From NCBI GenBank assembly GCA_035250485.1, contig DATFFB010000075.1:1-7722 (forward strand): a stretch of 7,722 nucleotides of DNA, written 5' to 3'. Both the position numbers and the translations under genes were made by a program. This stretch comes from JACCTH01 sp035250485 (lineage in GTDB: Bacteria; Actinomycetota; Acidimicrobiia; Spongiisociales; ZC4RG35). Of the stretch, positions 1 to 5,023 are shown piece by piece. The notes beneath the pieces are model-generated. The model was not told the DNA's origin, made no database searches, and saw only the letters and a list, made by a program, of their open reading frames with translations. Within the stretch, counting starts at the first letter, position 1. Each line of letters starts with the position of its first letter.

Positions 1-10
1 AGTGACCTGC

Positions 11-1435
11 ATGGCGAAGTCGCCGGCTGACGTTCTCAAGATGGCCAAGGACGGCGATTACGAATTCGTCGACCTTCGTTTCTGCGATCTGCCCGGGCAG
101 GTCCAGCACTTCACAATCCCGATCAAGCAATTGACCGAGGATGGGTTTGAAGAGGGTTACGGCTTCGATGGCTCCTCGATCCGGGGGTTCCAGGCCATCC
201 AGGAATCGGACATGCTGCTCATTCCCGACCCCGCGTCGGCGGTCGACGATCCGTTTCGCAGTCGCAAGACGCTGCTGCTCTATTGCTTCGTTCACGACCC
301 GCTAACCGGCGAGCCCTACGATCGCGATCCGCGTTACGTCGCCAAGAAAGCGGAGGCGTATCTCGCCTCGACCGGCATTGCTGAGACGTCCTACTGGGGA
401 CCGGAAGCCGAGTTCTATATCTTCGACTCGGCCCGCTTCGGTCAGAACCAGCACTCGGCCTTCTATTTCGTTGACTCCGAAGAAGGTGCCTGGAACTCAG
501 GCCGCGACGAGCCGGGGGGAAACCTCGGCTACAAGCCACGGTACAAGGAGGGCTACTTCCCCGTTCCCCCCACCGACCACTTCCAGGACCTGCGATCGGA
601 GATGACGGCGTCCCTCGAGACTGCCGGGATCGAGATCGAGGTCCAGCATCATGAGGTGGGAACCGCGGGCCAGGCCGAGATCGACATGCGCTTCGACACC
701 CTCTTGCGCATGGCCGACAAGGTGACCCTCTACAAGTACATCGTGAAGAGCGTGGCCTGGGCCCATGGCAAGACCGTCACGTTCATGCCCAAGCCCATCT
801 TCGAGGACAACGGATCGGGGATGCACACCCATCAATCGCTCTGGTCGGACGGGAAGCCCCTGTTCTACGACGAGGCGGGGTACGCGGGTTTGTCGGACAT
901 GGCGCGCTGGTACATCGGGGGATTGCTCAAGCATGCCCCCTCGGTGCTGGCCTTTGCCGCTCCCACCACCAACTCCTACCGACGGCTGGTGCCCGGTTAC
1001 GAGGCTCCGGTCAACCTGGTCTACTCATCGCGCAACCGCTCGGCGGCGATCCGGATCCCGCAGTACAGCCAGAAGCCGGCCGCCAAGCGGCTTGAGTTCC
1101 GTTGCCCCGACCCGAGCTGCAACCCCTATCTCGCCTTCTCGGCCATGCTTCTCGCCGGGCTCGACGGCGTGCAGAACCGGATCGAGCCCCTCGATCCGGT
1201 CGACAAGGACATTTACGACCTTCCCCCGGAGGAGCTGCGCAACCTTCCCTCGGTGCCGGGATCGCTTGACGAGGCGCTGGCCGCCCTAGAAGCCGATCAC
1301 GACTTCTTACTGTCCGGGGGGGTGTTCTCCAAGGAGCTCATCTCGACCTGGATCGAGTACAAGCAGACCCGCGAGGTCGATGCCATTCGCCTCCGTCCCC
1401 ATCCCTACGAGTTCTACCTCTTTTACGACGTCTGA
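11..1435 (+). CDS. glnA: Type I glutamine synthetase (GSI-beta style), ATP-dependent ammonia assimilation
   Basis: The protein catalyses glutamate + NH3 + ATP to glutamine in the cytoplasm and belongs to the dodecameric type I family. The reading frame gives 474 residues from the ATG at 11, the usual family length. Visible motifs, numbered from that ATG, are FDGSSI at 52-57, GPEAEFY at 130-136 (metal-binding glutamates), HHEVGTAGQAEID from 213, the ATP-binding segment KPIFEDNGSGMHTHQS at 261-276, and the Arg-rich RRLVPGYEAPVN segment. KDIYDLPPEE near the C-terminus places Tyr402 at the position adenylylated in GSI-beta enzymes, so control by a GlnE-type adenylyltransferase is likely (inference). 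A GTG at 2 is in frame, but the MAKSPADV start at 11 matches family N-termini better. Only 10 nt precede it, so promoter and ribosome site are outside the window. It converges on the acetyltransferase gene at 1483. Confidence 0.97.
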   Translation: MAKSPADVLKMAKDGDYEFVDLRFCDLPGQVQHFTIPIKQLTEDGFEEGYGFDGSSIRGFQAIQESDMLLIPDPASAVDDPFRSRKTLLLYCFVHDPLTGEPYDRDPRYVAKKAEAYLASTGIAETSYWGPEAEFYIFDSARFGQNQHSAFYFVDSEEGAWNSGRDEPGGNLGYKPRYKEGYFPVPPTDHFQDLRSEMTASLETAGIEIEVQHHEVGTAGQAEIDMRFDTLLRMADKVTLYKYIVKSVAWAHGKTVTFMPKPIFEDNGSGMHTHQSLWSDGKPLFYDEAGYAGLSDMARWYIGGLLKHAPSVLAFAAPTTNSYRRLVPGYEAPVNLVYSSRNRSAAIRIPQYSQKPAAKRLEFRCPDPSCNPYLAFSAMLLAGLDGVQNRIEPLDPVDKDIYDLPPEELRNLPSVPGSLDEALAALEADHDFLLSGGVFSKELISTWIEYKQTREVDAIRLRPHPYEFYLFYDV

Positions 1436-1440
1436 GTGTT

Positions 1441-1482
1441 TCTCCTCCCGGAGGGGGAGAGTCGGCGAAGCCGAAAGGGGGA
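1441..1482. repeat. Two-hairpin intergenic palindrome (REP-like), possible bidirectional terminator
   Basis: The 47-bp gap between the convergent stops at 1435 and 1483 is almost filled by this element. Bases 1441-1460 form an 8-bp stem (one T-G pair) closed by a CGGA loop. Bases 1462-1474 form a perfect 5-bp stem, TCGGC/GCCGA, around a GAA loop, followed by a G-run at 1476-1480 that could also pair with the first C-rich arm. There is no T-run on either side, so a classic intrinsic terminator is not well supported, although the position between convergent genes fits transcription stopping. The CTCC..GGAG arm followed by a short tetraloop-like hairpin and a G-run resembles the dispersed intergenic repeats found in many high-GC genomes. 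Only one copy was seen in this window. Confidence 0.5.
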
Positions 1483-2691
1483 CTAGAAGATCTCGGGGCA
1501 CCAGGGCGCCGGGTCCCAGGAGAACATGGCGTCCGCCCGGGCCAGCGCCTGATGATCTCCAGAGAGGCGCCCGGCGCGGGCGAAGCTTCGCAGGCGGGAC
1601 CAGCCGAGGTAGATCGCTCCCAGGTCCTCGAGGTCGAGAACGATCTCGGGCTCCCGATCGGTGTGCGAACAGGAGGCTCCCTCCGGTCCTGCCTCGAGAA
1701 GCAACCGGTGTACGCGGCCATCAAGGGGGTCGTGGGCCTCCAGCACTAGCTCGCCCTCTACCGAGTAATGGCGAGCGGCGAGCGCCTTCACCGGGTCGGC
1801 CAGCCGCACCCAAATTCCGTCGCCGGGTCGCAGCGTTGTCCGCCGTGGGGCGGCCAGAAAACCAAAAAGAGGGTCCTGAGGGGATCGAAGGTTTGCGGTG
1901 ACCTCCGTCGCCAGATCGTGGTTGAGAATGAACGACCAGAGGCCCGACCACGACTCTGGCGTCTCTGCCACGAGGTCGCTCACCACGATCTCGCCGTTCG
2001 GATTGCCCACCGTCCACTTTTCCTTCTGGCGGTAGACCACATAGCCGTCGCCATGGCTGGTCAATCCGAAGCGAAGACCGGTGGCCCCATCCCGCTCACT
2101 ATCGGGGTCGAGGAACCAGCGCCCCGACCACCAGGCCTCGTTGCGGGCATACATCCCCGGCCACGTCGACCTGAGCTTGTCATGAATAGCAGGCAGCAAT
2201 GCCCGCGCTTGGTCCGAGGTGATAAGCTCCACCGGCGCCGGATCCGGCGCCAATCGATGGAAGCGCGCGTGGGCCGTCGGTGCCGTGACGTCTATCGCGT
2301 TGGACGCGGTCCCGAAGCCAAAGCGCCCGTAGATCGAAGACTCCGACGCCCAGAGAGCGGCGATGGGCTCCTCGCGTTCGGCCACATCCTCGAGGTGCGA
2401 AAGCATCATCTTTCGCAGCAATCCCTGCCGGCGATGCGTGGGAAGAACCGCGACCATTGTCGTTCCCGCCGCCGGCAAGACCGCGCCCGGGACCGTTAAT
2501 TGCAGAGAGAAGGCGCCGAGGGTCGCGACCATCTTCTCTTCGTCGTAGGCGTTGCGGGATCGCTCCGGCTCCCACAGGGTGTGGAACCGATCGATGGTCT
2601 TCTCATTGGGGTCGAAGCCGAAGGCGTGTCCCATCACCCGTCGAAAGGAGGCCGCCTCTTCTGGGGCCGCCGGACGAATCTCGATTGACAT
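1483..2691 (-). CDS. Eis-like GNAT N-acetyltransferase with C-terminal SCP2-like domain
   Basis: The 402-residue product matches the three-part Eis architecture: an N-terminal GNAT domain (about 1-150), a second GNAT-like domain (about 150-290) and an SCP2-like C-terminal domain. The acetyl-CoA pyrophosphate-binding loop is visible as VAVLPTHRRQG at 80-90. SIYGRFGFG follows, with Tyr121 at the position of the general-acid tyrosine of mycobacterial Eis. The chain ends in Phe402; in Eis the C-terminal carboxylate of the final Phe acts as general base, so the catalytic layout looks intact. Family members acetylate amines on varied substrates, including aminoglycosides and lysines, so the substrate here is unknown. 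The ATG at 2691-2689 lies 3 nt after the stop of the upstream membrane-protein gene, and a GGGGG tract (2703-2699) sits 7 nt upstream as a weak ribosome site. Translational coupling within one operon is likely. Confidence 0.9.
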   Translation of the reverse strand: MSIEIRPAAPEEAASFRRVMGHAFGFDPNEKTIDRFHTLWEPERSRNAYDEEKMVATLGAFSLQLTVPGAVLPAAGTTMVAVLPTHRRQGLLRKMMLSHLEDVAEREEPIAALWASESSIYGRFGFGTASNAIDVTAPTAHARFHRLAPDPAPVELITSDQARALLPAIHDKLRSTWPGMYARNEAWWSGRWFLDPDSERDGATGLRFGLTSHGDGYVVYRQKEKWTVGNPNGEIVVSDLVAETPESWSGLWSFILNHDLATEVTANLRSPQDPLFGFLAAPRRTTLRPGDGIWVRLADPVKALAARHYSVEGELVLEAHDPLDGRVHRLLLEAGPEGASCSHTDREPEIVLDLEDLGAIYLGWSRLRSFARAGRLSGDHQALARADAMFSWDPAPWCPEIF

Positions 2692-2694
2692 CTG

Positions 2695-3291
2695 TCAGCC
2701 CCCGGCGGCGGCGATCGCCTCGGCGAATGCGGTTACCGCGGCATCGAATGCAGCCACCGCGCTTCGGCGTCCCTCCCCGGTGTCGGGACTCGGCGCCCTG
2801 AGGCCGGCAAGGGCGTTGTTGGCCGCCTCCGCCGCCTGCTGAGCCGCAGCGGCGATGGCATTGTGGGATTCGGTCAACGCCGGAGGCGGCGCCACCGCAC
2901 CGAGTTCCGCCGCCAGGGCCGACGCTCCTTCGGCCACGGCGACGAAGGCGTCTTCGGCTTGATCGAAGGTGACCGTGCGGGGGTTGGCATCCCAGCCGCT
3001 ATTGGCCGCGGCCAACTGTGTCTGCATCTCCGTCATCCGCGTCTGATAGGGGGCAAGGCTGTCGAGATATGCCATGGTGGCCTCGTCGAGGATGACCGGC
3101 TGGCTGGTGGTGGTGTCGTTCCCGATCGTCGTGGTCGACGCCCCGGTGGTGGTGGTGCCGTCATTCTCCGAGCCCTGGGCCGCCGATGGCAACTCTCTAA
3201 CGAAGAGGTAAGTGAACGCCACCATCGCCAGAACCACGAGAGGGAGCATCCAACGGCCGGGCTTGGGGTCGTAATTGGTCGGCGCCGTCAT
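2695..3291 (-). CDS. Single-pass membrane protein with Thr-rich linker and Ala-rich helical outer domain, unknown function
   Basis: I do not recognise a named family. From the ATG at 3291 the product has 198 residues: a short polar N-terminus, a hydrophobic segment at about 14-32 (uncleaved anchor or signal), a Thr/Ser-rich linker at about 45-64, and an outer region at 68-198 that is strongly Ala/Glu/Gln-rich and probably alpha-helical. There is no cysteine. The open frame continues upstream to 3432, but the extra 47 residues do not look protein-like and would cross the promoter region of the divergent gene, so the start at 3291 is preferred. No clear Shine-Dalgarno precedes it. The gene is first in a leftward pair with the Eis-like acetyltransferase, 3 nt away. 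A link between the two functions is inferred only from this spacing. Confidence 0.75.
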   Translation of the reverse strand: MTAPTNYDPKPGRWMLPLVVLAMVAFTYLFVRELPSAAQGSENDGTTTTGASTTTIGNDTTTSQPVILDEATMAYLDSLAPYQTRMTEMQTQLAAANSGWDANPRTVTFDQAEDAFVAVAEGASALAAELGAVAPPPALTESHNAIAAAAQQAAEAANNALAGLRAPSPDTGEGRRSAVAAFDAAVTAFAEAIAAAGG

Positions 3292-3301
3292 GAGTCGGTC
3301 A

Positions 3302-3333
3302 AGGGTAGTGAGGCGGCACCGGTTTCCCCTCAA
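3302..3333 (-). promoter_or_regulatory. Weak candidate promoter for the leftward membrane protein/acetyltransferase operon
   Basis: On the minus strand TACCCT (3307-3302) fits the TANNNT form of a -10 box. It lies 10 nt before the ATG at 3291, so a transcript would have a leader of only a few bases. The best -35-like match, TTGAGG (3333-3328), is 20 bp away, which is too long for confidence. No strong ribosome site lies between. Confidence 0.25.
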
Positions 3334-3343
3334 TGCAGAGGTC

Positions 3344-3372
3344 TTGAAGCGGGGCTGGGCGGTTTGTAGGTT
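3344..3372 (+). promoter_or_regulatory. Candidate leaderless promoter for the rightward NTF2/TcpC-like gene
   Basis: TTGAAG (3344-3349) and TAGGTT (3367-3372) are separated by exactly 17 bp, and TAGGTT is followed by 6 nt and then the GTG start at 3379. This puts the predicted transcription start on or next to the start codon, the geometry of leaderless mRNAs, which are common in actinobacteria. No Shine-Dalgarno sequence precedes the GTG, which agrees with leaderless translation. It is identified by eye only. Confidence 0.5.
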
Positions 3373-3378
3373 CGAGCG

Positions 3379-4197
3379 GTGAGCGAGCGCTCCCATGACG
3401 ACGAGGAATTCGAACGCATCCCCTGGGGTCATCTCAACGCATCGACACCTGCGGGCCCGGTCAACTGGCGCCTCGTCCTCTACGGCCTGGCGGGCGCCAT
3501 CGCAGTGGCCGGGATCACAGCATCGATCGTCTCTGCAACGAGTCCGGCGCCGCCGCTTATCAGCGTGGCTGCAACTACGACAGTTGGCGCCACGACTCCC
3601 AGCGTCCCGACCACTAGCTCGGCTCCGGTCAGCGAGGCCGACCTCGTGGCCATACCCTCGGTGGCCGGAGAAGCCGCCGCTTGGGCGGAGATTCTTACGG
3701 AAAGCTATTGGGGAGTGGATGGCAGCGGGGCAACAGGCCTCGCCGCCTACCTACCCCCCGATTCACCTCTTCCTGCTCCTGCCTCCGGCCAGCGCGTGTT
3801 TGTCGAATCGGCGCGGGCGCTCTCGGTCACGGAGGAGAGTCCGGGTACTTACCGGGTGGTGGTGAGGGCGAGTTTGCTGTCTGCGGTCGGGAACGAGGAG
3901 TACCAGCGCCTTCCCGCCCGAGCTCTGGCGTGGACCCTGCGCTGGCAACGGGAAGGCTGGCGCCTTCTCGATCTGCCTGAGCAAATCGAGGTACCACTTC
4001 TCCTACCGGCCGAGCCGCTCCCCGCAGCCGAGATTCCCGAGCTGATCCGGTCGGCCGCCTCCCAGACCGGGCCGGTCCTCACCGGAGGGCCGGTGGGCGA
4101 GCTGTGGCGGGTGGTGATCGCGGTCGAGGACCCTGCCGGCGGCTCCTGGCCAATGGTGCGGTGGTTCTCCCCCGATGGTGCTCCGGTCCCCGGCTAG
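3379..4197 (+). CDS. Membrane-anchored protein with NTF2/TcpC-like outer region, function unknown
   Basis: The 272-residue product starts at GTG 3379. A charged, acidic cytoplasmic tail (about 1-28) leads into one hydrophobic segment (about 31-51), then an Ala/Thr/Pro/Ser-rich linker (about 53-87) and an outer region (about 88-272). The outer region begins with a helix containing AAAWAEILTESYWGV and continues with beta-strand patterns (TYRVVVRASLL, ALAWTLRWQREGWRLLDLP). That order recalls NTF2-like folds such as the TcpC/VirB8 group of conjugation proteins, which share the short tail, single anchor and repeated NTF2-like domains. No conjugation gene is nearby, so a transfer role is not supported, and the match is an impression of fold rather than of sequence. 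The stop is 3 nt from the convergent cytochrome gene stop. Transcription probably starts at the start codon. Confidence 0.75.
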   Translation: MSERSHDDEEFERIPWGHLNASTPAGPVNWRLVLYGLAGAIAVAGITASIVSATSPAPPLISVAATTTVGATTPSVPTTSSAPVSEADLVAIPSVAGEAAAWAEILTESYWGVDGSGATGLAAYLPPDSPLPAPASGQRVFVESARALSVTEESPGTYRVVVRASLLSAVGNEEYQRLPARALAWTLRWQREGWRLLDLPEQIEVPLLLPAEPLPAAEIPELIRSAASQTGPVLTGGPVGELWRVVIAVEDPAGGSWPMVRWFSPDGAPVPG

Positions 4198-4200
4198 CGC

Positions 4201-4734
4201 CTACAGCATCCGGTTCAGCAGGCCATCGCGGTCGAGCAACTGATGCTTGATCACCAGACCGACATGAAGGGCGAAGACGGCGAAGAAGATCAGATGGGTG
4301 GCGATGTGGACGCCTTCGAAGACATCTTCAACCTCGCTGGCGTCGAGGGCCTCCGAGATCTCCACCTTACCTATGAGGGGCAGTGGCCTTTCGTCTGCCA
4401 CCGCCAGGGCCAGACCGGACAAGGGTATGGCCAGTGCCAGTACGTACAGAATCCGCTCGACAGTGTGGGAATAGCGCCTCTCAAATGAAGTGAGGCTCGG
4501 GGCCCAGGGCGGGAGCGTCCGGCGGCGCCGCCAGATGAGGCGAAAGACGGAGAGGACCAGGATCGTGATCCCGAGCGAGGCATGGAGGGTGAACAGCCGA
4601 TCCTCGGCGAGGTCGTCGTCCTCGAGGCTCTCGAGCGTGTAGCCAACCAGGAACTGGCCGGCCAGGAGAAAAAAGATTCCCCAATGAAAGATCTTGGTAA
4701 CGGGGTGATAGCCGGGAGCCGGCGAGTCTTCCAA
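4201..4734 (-). CDS. Cytochrome b561-type four-helix membrane dihaem protein
   Basis: The 177-residue product has four hydrophobic segments (about 13-33, 50-68, 93-113 and 142-163), as in the bacterial b561/YodB-CybB family, which carries two b haems and moves electrons between quinol and other acceptors such as superoxide. Likely haem ligands are His17 (KIFHW), His51 (LHASLG), His143 and His157, with the last two 14 residues apart on the fourth helix as expected. Some further histidines (10, 90, 147, 164) are also present. The only plausible start is TTG at 4734; no in-frame ATG or GTG fits before the first helix. It begins 5 nt after the stop of the Nfu_N gene, without a visible ribosome site, so it is probably translated by coupling. 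The physiological donor and acceptor cannot be told from the sequence. Confidence 0.9.
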   Translation of the reverse strand: MEDSPAPGYHPVTKIFHWGIFFLLAGQFLVGYTLESLEDDDLAEDRLFTLHASLGITILVLSVFRLIWRRRRTLPPWAPSLTSFERRYSHTVERILYVLALAIPLSGLALAVADERPLPLIGKVEISEALDASEVEDVFEGVHIATHLIFFAVFALHVGLVIKHQLLDRDGLLNRML

Positions 4735-4739
4735 GCCGG

Positions 4740-4988
4740 CTAGCCGAAATGATCGGCGAGGATGTCAGTGGCGGCAGGGATGATCTCGCCCCAATCGGCT
4801 TCCGGCGTCTTCGAGATCGTCACGAAGTCGGCTGTTAGAAACACACTCGTGACGCCCGGCAACGCCAAGAGACCGGAGGCCATTTCGTTGTCGGTCGGCT
4901 GGGAGGGAACGTATGTCGCCGGCCCGCCGACGGGCTTGCCGATGGTGAATTTGACGGCGTTGGGATTGGGAGTGGGATCTACCTGCAT
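4740..4988 (-). CDS. Stand-alone Nfu N-terminal (Nfu_N) domain protein
   Basis: The 82-residue product begins MQVDPTPNPNAVKFTI, the hallmark of the Nfu/NifU N-terminal domain, and continues with LLALPGVTSVFLTADFVTISK and a C-terminal helix (WGEIIPAATDIL), covering the whole domain. Full Nfu proteins carry a second domain with a CXXC motif that binds an Fe-S cluster; here that domain is absent and there is no cysteine, so it cannot carry a cluster by itself through Cys. A role in protein contact during Fe-S delivery is known for the domain in larger proteins, and the stand-alone function is not established. The open frame extends upstream to 5339, but the family start at 4988 is clear and the extension only overlaps hyuA. 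It is first in a leftward pair with the b561 gene, and its start is 9 bp from the divergent hyuA start. Confidence 0.9.
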   Translation of the reverse strand: MQVDPTPNPNAVKFTIGKPVGGPATYVPSQPTDNEMASGLLALPGVTSVFLTADFVTISKTPEADWGEIIPAATDILADHFG

Positions 4989-4991
4989 GAT
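4986..4991 (+). promoter_or_regulatory. Candidate -10 box for hyuA, leaderless geometry
   Basis: CATGAT (one mismatch to TATGAT) is followed by 6 nt and the GTG at 4998, so transcription could start at the start codon. It overlaps the complement of the Nfu_N start codon. No good -35 match sits at 16-18 bp. TTGACG at 4951-4956 is too far from it. Confidence 0.25.
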
Positions 4992-4994
4992 TCG

Positions 4995-5023
4995 ATTGTG
5001 CCCGTGAATTCGAAAAATGTCGT
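4995..5023 (-). promoter_or_regulatory. Candidate promoter for the Nfu_N-b561 operon, inside the hyuA start
   Basis: On the minus strand ACGACA (5023-5018) and CACAAT (5000-4995) are 17 bp apart, and CACAAT is followed by 6 nt and the ATG at 4988. Four of six and five of six bases match the TTGACA and TACAAT forms. The -10-like box overlaps the hyuA start codon, and the -35 lies in the hyuA coding sequence. Confidence 0.3.

Noticed and set aside
2..10. GTG at 2 as the glnA start
   Set aside because: It would add only three residues, and the ATG at 11 gives the usual family N-terminus; the window edge prevents a full check.
1768..2499. Long open frame of 243 codons on the plus strand opposite the acetyltransferase gene
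   Set aside because: It lies fully antisense to a well-supported family gene, has low-complexity Arg/Pro-rich translation, and is explained by high-GC third-position bias.
3292..3432. Upstream extension of the leftward membrane protein by 47 codons
   Set aside because: It would cover the divergent promoter region and the start of the rightward gene, and the ATG at 3291 directly precedes a normal anchored-protein N-terminus.
4734..4745. Overlapping palindromes AGCCGGCT and GGCTAGCC at the Nfu_N/b561 junction as an operator or terminator
   Set aside because: They are only 8 bp each with no loop or T-run, and fall on the stop codon and intergenic bases; chance is likely at this GC content.
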